Source of the DNA: Natranaerobius thermophilus JW/NM-WN-LF
GTDB taxonomy: Bacteria; Bacillota; Natranaerobiia; Natranaerobiales; Natranaerobiaceae
Direction of reading: 5' to 3'
Length of the DNA: 64,000 bases
Assembly: GCF_000020005.1 (NCBI RefSeq)
Contig: NC_010718.1
Location: 1,493,001-1,557,000 of the forward strand
Translations under genes and position numbers: made by a program
Notes under the pieces: generated by a model
What the model was told of the DNA's origin: nothing
The model's input: the letters and a program-made list of their open reading frames with translations, nothing else
Database searches by the model: none
In this document: positions 17,807 through 28,291 of the stretch, one piece after another
How positions within the stretch are numbered: position 1 is the stretch's first letter
Layout: each line of letters begins with the position of its first letter

Positions 17807-18117
17807 TGAAAAATGATAATAAAGTAGGTCAACTCCTAGGCATTGCAAGAAAAAGTGGCCAAATTGCACTAGGAAGTAGAGAAACTTTGACAAAAGTTAG
17901 AGAGGGGCATTGCGTCCTGGTGATTGTGGCTGAAGATGCCGGTTTTAGAACTAAAAAAATGTTGACAGACAAATGTACTCATTACTCTGTTACATTTAAA
18001 ATTTGGGGTTGTAGTAATGAACTGGCAAAATACTTGGGAAAATCTCGAGTAAGTGTTGTAGGAATCAATAATAAAGGTATGGCTAATAAACTTCTCAGTC
18101 TTCTGAACGACAATTAG
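17803..18117 (+). CDS. L7Ae/L30e-like ribosomal protein YlxQ
   Basis: The 104-residue product belongs to the L7Ae/L30e/Gadd45 kink-turn RNA-binding family (LLGIARKSGQIALGSRETL; LVIVAEDAGFRTKK). In Firmicutes it is encoded between ylxR and infB; its ribosomal role is not well defined. ATG 17803 overlaps the TGA stop of rnpM (ATGA), suggesting reinitiation; a second ATG at 17806 or an upstream one at 17785 are alternatives. Confidence 0.88.
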   Translation: MMKNDNKVGQLLGIARKSGQIALGSRETLTKVREGHCVLVIVAEDAGFRTKKMLTDKCTHYSVTFKIWGCSNELAKYLGKSRVSVVGINNKGMANKLLSLLNDN

Positions 18118-18186
18118 CTGTGGCCACCCCTTATTCTAAAACTATGACAACGCTTGAGGAGGGCATTAAAATGGAGGTGTCTTAAT

Positions 18187-20208
18187 ATGGAAAAAATAAG
18201 AGTATATCAATTAGCTAAAGAAATTGGACTAGAAAGCAAGGAACTAGTGACGACTTTACAGGAATTGGATATATCTGTAAAGAATCATATGAGTACTCTT
18301 AGTGAAGAAGAAGCTGATACAGTTAGAGAATTGTATACAGAATCATCTGCAAAAGATGAAGATAACAAAGATGAAACATCACAACAACAAGATGAAAAAC
18401 AAGAGGATAAGAAAGAACAGGGTACTACAACAGATAAACCTTTAGTAGCTCCACCTATTACAGTCGGAGAATTGGCAGAGCAAATAGGTGTAGAATCAAC
18501 GAGTATAATCACCAAATTAATTAGTAAGGGTGTAATGGCTAATATTAATCAAAATTTAGAAGAAGATTCTTTAGAGTACCTTGCACAAGAGTTCGATTTT
18601 GTAGTAACACAAGAAGAACCTGAGGAAGATGAAAAGTCTGAAGAAGATAGAATCATTGAACAAATAAGAAGTGAAGAACCAAAAGGAGAACCACTTGAAA
18701 GAGCTCCTGTTGTTACAGTTATGGGGCATGTTGATCACGGTAAGACATCAATATTGGACTCTATTAGAAAAACGAAAAGTATAGAAAAAGAAGCGGGAGG
18801 AATAACACAGCATATAGGTGCTTCTCGTGTTCTTTATAATGATAAAACCGTTGTGTTTTTGGACACTCCAGGGCACGAGGCTTTTACTGAAATGAGGGCC
18901 CGTGGTGCTCATGTTACCGATATAGCTATCTTAGTGGTAGCAGCAGATGATGGTGTTATGCCTCAAACAGTAGAAGCAATCAATCACGCCAAGTCTGCCG
19001 GAGTCCCTATCATTGTTGCGATAAATAAAACTGATAAGCCAGATGCAAATCCGGATAGAGTTAAACAAGAACTTACTGAATACAACTTGGTTACCGAAGA
19101 ATGGGGTGGTGACACTATCTGCGTTTCAGTAAGTGCTGTTCAAAATGAAGGTATAGATGAGCTCTTGGAAATGGTTCAGTTAGTAGCAGAAATGAATGAA
19201 TTGACTTCTTATCCGCAAAATACTGGTAAAGGAACGGTAATTGAAGCAAAACTGGATAAAGGTAGAGGTCCAGTAGCTACAGTATTAGTTGAGGACGGCA
19301 CCTTAAAAGTAGGGGACAGTGTTTTATGTGGTAGTACTTTCGGAAATATCAGAGCAATGGTAGATGATCGAGGTAAACGCTTAAAACAAGCTAATCCTGT
19401 AACACCTGTAGAAATTTTGGGACTAGAAAACATTCCTGAAGCTGGTGATGAATTCCAGGTTGTACCAGATGAAAAAATGGCTAGAGAGATTGCCAAGAAA
19501 AAGCAGGAAAAAGAAAGGGAAGAAAAGTTAAAACGTTCCCAGTCTGTATCGTTAGATAATTTATTTGATCAGATTAAAGAAGGTGAACAAAAGGAATTAA
19601 ATATAATTGTCAAAGGCGATGTAAGAGGGTCAGTTGAGGCTTTGAGAGAAAGTCTTTTAAAACTAAATGATAATGAACACGAAATCAAGGTGAATGTTAT
19701 TCATGCAGGTGTAGGTACTGTTTCAGAAAGTGATATTATGCTAGCAGTAGCTTCCAATGCTATTATTATAGGTTTTAATGTCAGACCTGATCCAAATGCC
19801 AGAAAAGCTGCTGAACGCGAACAAATTGACATGAGGGTTTATCGAGTGATTTACGAAGCTATAGAAGATGTGAAAGCTGCTATGGCGGGCTTGTTAGATC
19901 CAGAATATAAAGAAGTTGTTCAAGGGCAAATAGAGGTAAGGCAATTATTCAAGGTATCTAGAATAGGTACCATTGCGGGTTGTTATGTTACCGATGGTTA
20001 TATTAGAAATAATTCTTATATCAGAGTGATTCGTGATGGAAGAGTTATCCATGAAGGTAATATTAAGAATTTAAAACGATTTCAAGATGATGTCAAAGAA
20101 GTACAACAAGGTTACGAATGTGGAATACTATTAGAGAAATTTAACGATCTAAAAGAAGGAGATATTTTTGAAGCTTATACCTATGAAGAAATTTCTCCAG
20201 ACGTTTAA
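18187..20208 (+). CDS. infB: Translation initiation factor IF-2
   Basis: IF-2 is the GTPase that places initiator tRNA on the 30S subunit and promotes subunit joining. It has a short N-terminal IF2_N domain ([18 protein letters not shown]), an acidic and lysine-rich linker, a second IF2_N module ([20 protein letters not shown]), then the G domain with [17 protein letters not shown] and NKTDKPD, followed by the domains that bind fMet-tRNA. ATG 18187 follows GGAGGTG. At 673 residues the linker is short for the family. Confidence 0.97.
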
Positions 20209-20250
20209 AGCTTAGTTAGTTCACTATGAAAATAGATGGATGGTGGTATT

Positions 20251-20646
20251 ATGAGCGGAATGAGAAAAGAAAAATTGCAAGAAGAACTTAAAAAAATTAT
20301 TAGTGATATTTTACAACGAGAGGTTAAAGATCCCTCAGTTGGTTTTGTGACAGTGACTTCAGTAGATCTGTCAGGAGATCTCAGGCATGCCAAAGTTTTT
20401 GTGAGTATACTTGGCGAAAAAGAAAATCAACAGGATTCTTTGCGTGGACTGGAAAAGGCAACAGGATTTATTAGATCCGAGTTAGGAAAAAGGGTTCGCT
20501 TGCGACATGTCCCGGAAATTGTGTTTAAATTTGATGAATCCATAGAGCATGGTGATCACATCAATAAATTGCTAAAACAAATGAACCTTGGCGAGGATAA
20601 TGAGGATAATGAAGACAAGGAAAACAATGATCCTGGAGAGGAATAA
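20251..20646 (+). CDS. rbfA: Ribosome-binding factor A
   Basis: RbfA is a KH-like 30S assembly factor involved in 16S rRNA 5' end maturation. The 131-residue protein has the family features RKEKLQEELKKIISDILQRE, VKDPSVGFVTVTSVDLSGDL, HAKVFVSIL and FKFDESIEHGDHINKLL. The C-terminus is acidic. ATG 20251 is used; an in-frame ATG at 20236 would add five residues. It lies between infB and nrnA, as is usual. Confidence 0.94.
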   Translation: MSGMRKEKLQEELKKIISDILQREVKDPSVGFVTVTSVDLSGDLRHAKVFVSILGEKENQQDSLRGLEKATGFIRSELGKRVRLRHVPEIVFKFDESIEHGDHINKLLKQMNLGEDNEDNEDKENNDPGEE

Positions 20647-20649
20647 CCT

Positions 20650-21630
20650 ATGTATGAATCTATTAATCAATTAAATGAAGTTATTAAAACTAACAATAAA
20701 TTTATCATTACATGTCATGAAAACCCTGATGGGGATGCTTTAGGTGCGAGTAATGCCCTGGCTTTTATTCTACAAAGTTTAAATAAAGACACTCTTGTGA
20801 TTTACCCGGAAGACATTCCAAAACAGTATCAGTTCTTAGATAGACCGGAAAAATGGGCTATTCTGAACGAAGATTACATGGACGGGGAGCAGAAAATCAC
20901 CGGTGATGTCGTAATAACTCTTGATTCCAGTTCTGTAGATAGGGTAGAGAGAGTTGTTAACCGGGTGAATCACAATGTCCTTGTCAATATTGATCATCAT
21001 CAAACTAACACACTCTATGGTGACTTGAATTTAGTGGACTCTCAATCTAGTTCTACTTGTGAATTTTTACTGGAAATTCTTAATTTTTTTCAACAAAAAC
21101 TAAATTTGAGCATAGCAAAGAACCTATATACAGGTATTTTTACGGATACAGGTTCTTTTAACTATGAAAATGTTTCGCAAACAACTTTTGATGCTGCCAA
21201 GCAGTTGATAAGCTATGGTGTTAAACCTTATGAGATATCAAGGGAAATTCACGAGAAAATGTCCTTAAATCTATTTCACTTTATGAGAGAAGTCTTAAAT
21301 GACCTTAAATTGACCCGGGATCAAAAAATTGGTTGGATAGTTTGTAGTCGTCGTTTAATTTCTAAATATGATATTCTAGATAGTGAGCTCGAAGGGCTTA
21401 TTAATCATGTTAGAGTACTAGAGCCGGTTGAGTTTGCTGTGATTTTTAAAGAAACTAGGGAAGGTTTGACTAAAGTAGGCTTTAGATCTAAAACCAAGGA
21501 CGTTTCACGAGTAGCTTCAGAATTAGGTGGTGGAGGTCACGCCAGAGCAGCAGGATGTTTATTAGAGATGGATCCAAATAAATCAGTAGAATTAGTAATT
21601 TCTAAGCTAAAAACCGAGCTAGAGCTTTGA
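20650..21630 (+). CDS. nrnA: DHH/DHHA1 phosphoesterase NrnA
   Basis: NrnA-type enzymes degrade short oligoribonucleotides and dephosphorylate pAp. The DHH domain shows CHENPDGDALGASNAL, VVITLDSSSVDRVER and the name-giving IDHHQTNT; GIFTDTGSFNYENVS completes the metal site. The DHHA1 domain carries GGGGHARAAGC. Length 326. It starts three bases after rbfA and precedes truB, the Bacillus ytqI-like position in the infB cluster of many Clostridia. Confidence 0.93.
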   Translation: MYESINQLNEVIKTNNKFIITCHENPDGDALGASNALAFILQSLNKDTLVIYPEDIPKQYQFLDRPEKWAILNEDYMDGEQKITGDVVITLDSSSVDRVERVVNRVNHNVLVNIDHHQTNTLYGDLNLVDSQSSSTCEFLLEILNFFQQKLNLSIAKNLYTGIFTDTGSFNYENVSQTTFDAAKQLISYGVKPYEISREIHEKMSLNLFHFMREVLNDLKLTRDQKIGWIVCSRRLISKYDILDSELEGLINHVRVLEPVEFAVIFKETREGLTKVGFRSKTKDVSRVASELGGGGHARAAGCLLEMDPNKSVELVISKLKTELEL

Positions 21631-21663
21631 AAATAAAAAAAAGTGTTTAAGGGGAGATTACTT

Positions 21664-22563
21664 TTGCTAGGATTCCTTACTGTTTGTAAAACCCCGGGCT
21701 ATACTTCTCATGATGTAGTTCAATATTTAAGGAAAAATTATCAAGTAAAAAAAGTAGGGCATTTGGGTACTTTAGATCCAGGAGCTGTAGGTGTGCTACC
21801 TCTTGCCTTGGGGAAAGCTACGCGCTTTTCTCAATATATATTATCCCAGGACAAGAAGTATAGATTTGAGTTAACTTTAGGTGAAGCTACTGATACTTTG
21901 GACGCCCAAGGTAAAACAATTGAAAAAGATGAAGTCCAGAATACTCATATTGAAAATTTAAAAAACAAGTATCAAGAGCTTATCGGAAATATAAATCAGG
22001 TTCCACCAATGTATTCTGCAATTAAACAAAAAGGCAAAAAACTTTATGAACTAGCTCGAGAAGGGAAAGAGGTTGAACGAACCCCTAGACAAGTCACGAT
22101 TCACTCTTTAAACTTAGTCGATATTTATGAACACCAGGGAAAACATAGATTTCTTTTTGATGTTCATTGTTCAAAGGGAACTTACATTAGAACTTTAGCA
22201 GAAGACTTGGCTAAGCTGTCAGGAACCGTGGGGTATATGTCTTTTTTAATCAGAACAGCTACAGGCATATTTAATTTAGATGATGCCATATTTCCTCAAG
22301 AGCTCCCTGAACAAAAAACTGATCTGGGCATTCATTTATTTCCTGTGGATTATCCCTTGTCAGATATCCCCTCTCTGGTTTTAAAAGAATCTCAGCAATT
22401 GAAACGGTTTAAAAATGGAAACTTTGTTAATACTGCAGTTATAGCTGAATCAGGAGAACTTTATAGGATATATGAAGAAGATAGCTCAGGTGATAATTTA
22501 TTTTTAGGATTAGGTAAAATCACGTCCAGTAATACTTTAAAACCTGAAAAAATTATAGCTTAA
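21664..22563 (+). CDS. truB: tRNA pseudouridine(55) synthase
   Basis: TruB makes the universal pseudouridine 55 in the T-loop of tRNAs. The catalytic Asp is in VGHLGTLDPGAVGVLPLALG; the start KTPGYTSHDVVQYLR and the QVPPMYSAIKQKGKKLYELA and SKGTYIRTLAEDLA segments are family hallmarks. I choose TTG 21664 because AAGGGGAGA precedes it and the resulting N-terminus aligns with other TruB proteins; an upstream GTG at 21643 is in frame but has no site. Confidence 0.94.
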   Translation: MLGFLTVCKTPGYTSHDVVQYLRKNYQVKKVGHLGTLDPGAVGVLPLALGKATRFSQYILSQDKKYRFELTLGEATDTLDAQGKTIEKDEVQNTHIENLKNKYQELIGNINQVPPMYSAIKQKGKKLYELAREGKEVERTPRQVTIHSLNLVDIYEHQGKHRFLFDVHCSKGTYIRTLAEDLAKLSGTVGYMSFLIRTATGIFNLDDAIFPQELPEQKTDLGIHLFPVDYPLSDIPSLVLKESQQLKRFKNGNFVNTAVIAESGELYRIYEEDSSGDNLFLGLGKITSSNTLKPEKIIA

Positions 22564-22575
22564 TAGGTGATAATT

Positions 22576-23526
22576 GTGAAATTAATAAGCGACTTTAACT
22601 TAACTAAAGATAATAAAACTAAGAAATTATGGTTAAGCCTGGGTAATTTTGATGGAGTGCATATTGCACATCAAAAGATTTTACGTGATACAGTCAAAAA
22701 AGCTGAAAAATACGATTTTACCCCAGGTATATTACTTCTTGAACCTCATCCCGAGATAAAATTCCATAATAAATCTAATTTTTTATTAACAACCTTGGAA
22801 GAGAAAATAAATAAAATATCTAGTTTAGGTATTCAAGTGGGAGTTCTGAAAGAATTTGACAGGGAATTTGCCGAACTTTCTCCACGGGAATATTCTAAAT
22901 GGTTGTGCGATAAATTACGTGTTCAGGGAGTTTCTGTAGGATTTGATTATAGTTTTGGACAAAAAGGAATGGGTTCTCCTAGTGACTTACAAGATTTTGG
23001 GAAACAATTAGGTTTTGAAGTTTCTGTTATAGAACCGATAAAAATTGATGGAGCTATCATAGTGAGTAGTCAATTGTGTCGAAAATATATTAGAGAAGGA
23101 CATATTAATAAAGCTAATCAAATGTTGAGTTCGCCTTATACGATTTCTGGTACAGTAACAAAGGGTGCGGGACGAGGTGCTAATCTTGGTTTTCCTACAG
23201 CTAATATAAAAATACCTAAACATAAAATAATTCCCCGCCTGGGTGTTTATTTAGTTAGAGTTGAGGTAAACCAGAATAAATATTGGGGCGTATGTAATGT
23301 CGGTAATAAACCCACTTTTAGTGGGGAAGAATTAATGGCTGAAACTTTCCTACTGGATAACAAACAGGACTTGTATAATGAAGAACTTACTGTTTCCTTT
23401 TTAGATTTTATCAGGGATGAACGAAAGTTTTTAGATAGTAATACTTTAGTTAGTCAAGTTAATCGAGATATAAAAATGGCTCGCGATATAATTGCAAATT
23501 TAGAAAGCAAGGGCAATTATCAGTGA
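22576..23526 (+). CDS. ribF: Bifunctional riboflavin kinase/FAD synthetase
   Basis: RibF converts riboflavin to FMN and then FAD. The N-terminal nucleotidyltransferase domain begins SLGNFDGVHIAHQKIL and includes VGFDYSFGQKGMG; the C-terminal kinase domain has TKGAGRGANLGFPTANI and VCNVGNKPTF. The length of 316 is normal. GTG 22576 is five bases after AGGTGA; GTG 22567 lies within that site. ribF follows truB, as in most Firmicutes. Confidence 0.95.
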   Translation: MKLISDFNLTKDNKTKKLWLSLGNFDGVHIAHQKILRDTVKKAEKYDFTPGILLLEPHPEIKFHNKSNFLLTTLEEKINKISSLGIQVGVLKEFDREFAELSPREYSKWLCDKLRVQGVSVGFDYSFGQKGMGSPSDLQDFGKQLGFEVSVIEPIKIDGAIIVSSQLCRKYIREGHINKANQMLSSPYTISGTVTKGAGRGANLGFPTANIKIPKHKIIPRLGVYLVRVEVNQNKYWGVCNVGNKPTFSGEELMAETFLLDNKQDLYNEELTVSFLDFIRDERKFLDSNTLVSQVNRDIKMARDIIANLESKGNYQ

Positions 23527-23529
23527 TTC

Positions 23530-23558
23530 TTTACATATCCTAGGGGGTATGTTAGAAT
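23530..23558 (+). promoter_or_regulatory. Promoter of rpsO
   Basis: TTTACA (23530-23535) and TAGAAT (23553-23558) with 17-base spacing lie immediately after ribF. Confidence 0.65.
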
Positions 23559-23569
23559 CTAAAATGCAA

Positions 23570-23613
23570 CCAAAGCTCGGAATAGCGTTCCTCCGGCGTA
23601 TTCTTGGCTTTGG
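23570..23613 (+). promoter_or_regulatory. Structured leader of rpsO
   Basis: CCAAAGC (23570-23576) pairs with GCTTTGG (23607-23613), and the inner GAATA and TATTC form a second helix. It lies between the promoter and the rpsO ribosome binding site. S15 leaders with autoregulatory binding are known in several phyla; that this one is bound by S15 is inference. Confidence 0.6.
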
Positions 23614-23643
23614 GGCTAAAAAATATGAGGAGGTGAAAGATTA

Positions 23644-23913
23644 ATGCCATTAAGCAAAGAGCAAAAGCAAGAAGTTATGGAAAAGTACAAACTACACGAA
23701 CATGATACTGGTTCGCCTGAGGTACAAATTGCAATCTTGACTGAAAAAATTAAGCAATTGAATGAACACCTAAAAACTCACCAGCAGGATCATGCTTCTA
23801 GAAGAGGACTATTGAAGATGGTCGGTAAACGCAGGGGGCTTTTAAATTACTTAAAGAGCAATTCTGCTGATAGGTACTTGGAACTGATCAAAAAGTTAGG
23901 ATTAAGAAAATAA
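23644..23913 (+). CDS. rpsO: 30S ribosomal protein S15
   Basis: S15 is a primary binder of 16S rRNA helix h22 and is needed for platform assembly. The 89-residue product is standard: [17 protein letters not shown], the [19 protein letters not shown] core, and the C-terminal [20 protein letters not shown]. The ATG at 23644 follows GAGGAGGTG. It precedes pnp, the usual order. Confidence 0.97.
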   Translation: MPLSKEQKQEVMEKYKLHEHDTGSPEVQIAILTEKIKQLNEHLKTHQQDHASRRGLLKMVGKRRGLLNYLKSNSADRYLELIKKLGLRK

Positions 23914-23926
23914 TCTGGTTCATACT

Positions 23927-23951
23927 AAGCGGGGGAGACCCCGCTTTTATT
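23927..23951 (+). terminator. Terminator between rpsO and pnp
   Basis: AAGCGGGG, loop GAGA, CCCCGCTT, then TTATTT. A GNRA-type tetraloop closes an 8-bp stem. Confidence 0.8.
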
Positions 23952-23989
23952 TGAATTCAAAAAAAATTAAATAAAGGAGGGAAAAACAT

Positions 23990-26146
23990 ATGCCAACAAC
24001 TGTTTCAGAAGAAATAGCAGGATATCAGCTCACCCTTGAGACAGGGGAATTAGCTAAACAGGCTAATGGTGCTGTTAAAGTTCAGTACGGCAATACAGTA
24101 GTGCTGGTAACTGCTACTGCTTCAAAAGAACCAAAAGATGATTTGAATTTCTTTCCACTAACAGTGGATTACGAAGAAAGACTTTACGCTGTTGGAAAGA
24201 TACCCGGTGGTTTTATTAAACGTGAAGGTAAGCCTACGGAAAAGGCAACTCTAACTGCTAGATTAACTGACCGACCAATTCGTCCATTATTCCCTGATGG
24301 ATTTAGAAATCCTGTTCACATAGTCAGTACAGTCTTGAGTGTAGATCAAAACTGCCCCCCTGAAATTGCCAGCATAATCGGAGCTTCTGCTGCCCTGTCA
24401 ATTTCGGACATTCCCTTTGACGGACCTATAGCATCAGTCAAGGTTGGAAAAGTTAATGATGAAATTGTGGTCACACCAGATGTGGATGAACACGAAGAAA
24501 GTCAACTTGACTTGGTAGTAGCCGGAACTAAGGATGCCATTATGATGGTTGAAGCCGAAGCCAACGAGTTACCCGAAGATGAAATGTTAGAAGCAATTAT
24601 GAAAGCTCATGAAGAAATCAAAAAGATAATTACCATGCAAGAGCAGCTAGTAGAACAAGTTGGCCAGAAAAAGATGGAAGTCGAGCTAGACCTTCCTAGT
24701 GACGAACTTGTTTCCGAAGTAGAAGAACTTGCCCTGGAAGATATTGAGAAAGTTCTACAAATAAAGGATAAACTAGAACGTGAAGATGCTATGGATGAAG
24801 CAAAACAAAAAGTCGTTGATCACTTATTGGAGAAATACAACTCTGAAGAGAATGAAGACGAAGAAGAGGAACTCAAAGAAAAGCATATTAAAAGCGCTTT
24901 TGATTCGATACTGAAACGAGAAATGCGCTCACGTATCATTCATGAAAATTCAAGGCCTGATGGAAGAGGTCAAAAAGAAATTCGACCTGTAACTTGTGAT
25001 GTAGATTTACTACCTAACACTCATGGTTCTGGACTATTTACTAGAGGTCAAACTCAAGTTTTAAATGTGTGTACATTAGGAGCTTTAGGTGATGTACAAA
25101 TACTTGATGGATTGGATATTGAAGAGTCCAAACGTTATATGCATCACTACAACTTCCCACCATATAGTGTAGGAGAAGCTGGCTTTATGAAAGGTCCTGG
25201 AAGACGTGAAATTGGTCATGGTGCCTTAGCAGAACGAGCCTTAAAGCCAATGATACCTACCGAAAAAGACTTCCCTTACACTATAAGATTAGTAAGTGAA
25301 GTTTTGGAATCCAATGGGTCCACCTCCATGGGGAGTGTTTGTGCTAGTTCCTTGTCATTGATGGATGCAGGAGTACCAATAGAAAAAGCTGTTTCAGGGA
25401 TTGCCATGGGATTAATTAAAGAAGGTGACCAGTTGGCAATTCTAAGCGATATTCAGGGGATTGAAGACTTTCTAGGAGATATGGACTTTAAAGTAGCAGG
25501 TACTGAAGATGGAATTACAGCACTCCAAATGGATATCAAGATCTCTGGTACTACAAGAGAGATTTTAAAACAGGCATTGAAACAGGGTAAAGATGGATAT
25601 CTGCACATTTTAAACATAATGAAACAAACAATCAGTGAACCGAGAGAAGAATTATCTCCTCTAGCCCCCAGGGTTATTAAAAAGCAGATTGATCCAGACA
25701 AGATTAGAAATGTCATCGGTCCTGGTGGTAAAATGATCAATAAGATCATTGATGAAACAGGAGTAAAAATCGACATCGAGCCCGATGGATTAATTTACAT
25801 TTCTTCTTCAGATGCAGAACAAGCGGAACAGGCAATTAAAGCAATAGACGAATTAATTAAAGAACCTGAAGTTGGTGAAGTTTATCTCGGAAAAGTAGTT
25901 CGAACTGAAAAGTACGGTGCTTTTGTTGAGATACTACCAGGTAAAGAAGGTTTGGTGCATATTTCCGAGCTTGCTGAAGACAGGGTCGGGAAAACGGAGG
26001 ATGTAGCCAAAGTTGGAGATGAAATTCTGGTTAAAATAATTAACATCGACGAGCGAGGACGTATAAACTTGTCAAGAAAGCAAGCCCTCGGGGAAGAAGA
26101 TGGAAAAACGAATAATGATGATAAAAAATCTACTAAAAAAACATAA
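23990..26146 (+). CDS. pnp: Polyribonucleotide nucleotidyltransferase (PNPase)
   Basis: PNPase degrades RNA 3' to 5' phosphorolytically and can add 3' tails. It has the first RNase PH core (residues about 10-220), a helical linker with an acidic patch ([13 protein letters not shown]), the second, catalytic RNase PH core ([34 protein letters not shown]), a KH domain ([20 protein letters not shown]) and an S1 domain ([18 protein letters not shown]). Length 718. It begins behind GGAGGG, and the stop codon lies inside the following terminator hairpin. Confidence 0.97.
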   Translation: MPTTVSEEIAGYQLTLETGELAKQANGAVKVQYGNTVVLVTATASKEPKDDLNFFPLTVDYEERLYAVGKIPGGFIKREGKPTEKATLTARLTDRPIRPLFPDGFRNPVHIVSTVLSVDQNCPPEIASIIGASAALSISDIPFDGPIASVKVGKVNDEIVVTPDVDEHEESQLDLVVAGTKDAIMMVEAEANELPEDEMLEAIMKAHEEIKKIITMQEQLVEQVGQKKMEVELDLPSDELVSEVEELALEDIEKVLQIKDKLEREDAMDEAKQKVVDHLLEKYNSEENEDEEEELKEKHIKSAFDSILKREMRSRIIHENSRPDGRGQKEIRPVTCDVDLLPNTHGSGLFTRGQTQVLNVCTLGALGDVQILDGLDIEESKRYMHHYNFPPYSVGEAGFMKGPGRREIGHGALAERALKPMIPTEKDFPYTIRLVSEVLESNGSTSMGSVCASSLSLMDAGVPIEKAVSGIAMGLIKEGDQLAILSDIQGIEDFLGDMDFKVAGTEDGITALQMDIKISGTTREILKQALKQGKDGYLHILNIMKQTISEPREELSPLAPRVIKKQIDPDKIRNVIGPGGKMINKIIDETGVKIDIEPDGLIYISSSDAEQAEQAIKAIDELIKEPEVGEVYLGKVVRTEKYGAFVEILPGKEGLVHISELAEDRVGKTEDVAKVGDEILVKIINIDERGRINLSRKQALGEEDGKTNNDDKKSTKKT

Positions 26147-26169
26147 ACCCCACGGGTTTATGTTTTTTA
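26135..26169 (+). terminator. Terminator of pnp
   Basis: AAAAAACATAAACCC pairs with GGGTTTATGTTTTTT around CAC and continues into a T-rich run. The pnp TAA (26144-26146) lies in the left arm. Confidence 0.8.
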
Positions 26170-26298
26170 TTTTGATCTAAAAAGAAAATCATTTTACGAC
26201 ATAAAAATAACTTAAACTCAGAATAGTGATAATAATAATACATATATATAGATTGAGCATGTTTCAAATCTCCTTTTTGAGGAGGTTTTTTACTGTAA

Positions 26299-27312
26299 AT
26301 GTTTAATAAAATTTCTTTTAAAGTTTTAAAAATGAAAAAATTTTTTGTACTTGGTCTAATAGTCCTTATAGTATTACTGGCATTATTAGTAATAGCTTAT
26401 GACGGTATTGATGTCGATTTATCTACAAAAGATGCTCAACGTGTTAACCCAGGAGTGGAGTTTTTAGGAGAAGATTTAAGTGACCTGACAAAGGAAGAGG
26501 TATTTACAATAGTATCTAAATACCAAGAAGATTTGTATCAAGAAGGTGAAGATGCCTACCTGGACCCGGTTACCAAGGGGGTTATCCCTGGATTGCCTGG
26601 AAAAGAACTAGATGTAGAGAATACTGTAGAAAACATTATGCTGGCAGACAGTGAAACAACTGTACCACCTCAATTGAGCACAATTCCTCCAGATAAAACT
26701 ATTCAAGATTATCAAGATGCTCCTATTTATCAGGGAAATCCCAAAAAAGATTATGCTGCTTTTATCTGCAATGTAGCATGGGGAACAGAATATATCGATG
26801 AGCTATTAAACTTATTAGAGGAACATCAAGTCAGGATTTCTTTTTTCTTAGAAGGACGCTGGGCTGCCAATAATCCAGATAAAGTTGAACAAATACATGA
26901 ATACGGGCATGAGATCGGTAATCACGGTTACAGTCATTATATGATGAGTGATTTAAATAGAGATAAGATTAGAGAAGAAATTGAAAAAACTAATCAGGAA
27001 ATTTCTGAAATAACTGGCACAAAAGCTGAACTATTTGGCCCACCTGCAGGTGACTTTGATGAAGATGTTTTACGCGTTGCTAGTAATTTAGATATGTATA
27101 CAATTCTTTGGTCCCTTGATACCATCGATTGGAAAGAACCTGGGGTAGATTATATGACGGATAAAATTTTAAACAATATCCATCCTGGTGCCATTATATT
27201 AATGCACCCAACTGAGGATACCGTTACAGCACTAGATGAAATTCTCACAGGATTGGAATCAAAAGAATATGAGGTGTTACCTGTATCTCAATTGATTAAA
27301 AACTATCAATAA
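26299..27312 (+). CDS. YlxY-type polysaccharide deacetylase-like membrane protein
   Basis: A membrane segment at about residues 13-34 is followed by an extracytoplasmic domain of about 90 residues and a NodB-fold domain (about 150-337). The position after pnp matches ylxY of Bacillus. NodB motif 1, normally TFDDG, reads CNVAWGTEY, so the catalytic Asp pair is missing. GNHGYSH keeps the two metal-binding histidines; FGPPAGDFDE and ILMHPT correspond to later motifs. It may be inactive or use a changed mechanism. Start is uncertain: ATG 26299 lies 13 bases after GGAGG; ATG 26332 has no site. Confidence 0.8.
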   Translation: MFNKISFKVLKMKKFFVLGLIVLIVLLALLVIAYDGIDVDLSTKDAQRVNPGVEFLGEDLSDLTKEEVFTIVSKYQEDLYQEGEDAYLDPVTKGVIPGLPGKELDVENTVENIMLADSETTVPPQLSTIPPDKTIQDYQDAPIYQGNPKKDYAAFICNVAWGTEYIDELLNLLEEHQVRISFFLEGRWAANNPDKVEQIHEYGHEIGNHGYSHYMMSDLNRDKIREEIEKTNQEISEITGTKAELFGPPAGDFDEDVLRVASNLDMYTILWSLDTIDWKEPGVDYMTDKILNNIHPGAIILMHPTEDTVTALDEILTGLESKEYEVLPVSQLIKNYQ

Positions 27313-27339
27313 TTTTGCTTGAAGGTGGCGATATCTGGG

Positions 27340-28230
27340 ATGTCTTTGAAAGGCAAACTAGGGATAATTGGAATATTAGTTTTAATTTTGATTATTATTC
27401 AAGTTCAATTTGATATAGTTGATGATATCAGGCGGTATTTTGTTGGAGTAGAAAAAGATGTATATCTTGAAGAAAAAGATATCGGAAGATGGTATAAACA
27501 TGAAGTTGAAAAATACGTTGAAGAGTTGGCAGAACAAGAATATGAGCCCTACCGAGACGCCTATTTCGATCCGGAAACCGATGAGATAGTTCCAGAAAAA
27601 TTAGGTAAAAAAGTCTTGATAAAGGAAACTGTAGAGAAAGCCATGGAAGCACCTCCCGAGTCTAAAGTAGAAGTTAAGTATTTGCCATTATATCCTTTAA
27701 TAACAAAAGAGTTCTTATCATCTATAGATGAACCCATGGCTAGCTTTGCAACTGGTCTAGGAGGCGGTGGTGGAGAAGGTAGAATTACAAATATAGAGAT
27801 ATCATCCCAAGATGTTAACAATACTTTGCTATTTCCGGGTCAAATTTTTTCTTTTAACAGAGCGACTCTACCGAGAACCTGGGAAAGAGGCTATAGATAT
27901 GCACCAATTTTGGTAAATGATACTGCTATGGGTATAGGTGGGGGAGTTTGTCAGGTATCGAGCACAATTTACAATGTAGCCTTGGAAGCAGATCTAGAAA
28001 TTGTTGAAAGGCATCCTCATGGAAGTCCCGTAGACTACGTACCACCAGGTCGAGATGCTACAGTGGCCGGAGATTATCTAGACTTAAAGTTTAAAAATGA
28101 TACTGAGCATGTCTTGCTTTTAACAGCTCATGTTAGCCAGGGATTGGTAAAAGTTGATTTATACAAATCTCAAGAACCTTTTGCGTTAACTGTAATGAGA
28201 CCTGTCCCCCTTGCTTTTAATAACAATTAA
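27340..28230 (+). CDS. VanW family membrane-anchored protein
   Basis: The N-terminus has one membrane helix (about residues 5-22). Residues about 30-120 resemble the extracytoplasmic region of the preceding protein. The C-terminal VanW domain has PGQIFSFNRATLPRTWERGY, GIGGGVCQVSSTIYNVAL and RHPHGSPVDYVPPGRDA. VanW proteins are common in Clostridia and are presumed to act at the cell wall, but their reaction is unknown. ATG 27340 lies 11 bases after AAGGTGG; the upstream TTG at 27319 is an alternative. Confidence 0.82.
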   Translation: MSLKGKLGIIGILVLILIIIQVQFDIVDDIRRYFVGVEKDVYLEEKDIGRWYKHEVEKYVEELAEQEYEPYRDAYFDPETDEIVPEKLGKKVLIKETVEKAMEAPPESKVEVKYLPLYPLITKEFLSSIDEPMASFATGLGGGGGEGRITNIEISSQDVNNTLLFPGQIFSFNRATLPRTWERGYRYAPILVNDTAMGIGGGVCQVSSTIYNVALEADLEIVERHPHGSPVDYVPPGRDATVAGDYLDLKFKNDTEHVLLLTAHVSQGLVKVDLYKSQEPFALTVMRPVPLAFNNN

Positions 28231-28291
28231 TAATAAAATTACTATATTGGGAACCAATTTAGCCTTAGTTTATAAAGCGAGGGGGATCATA

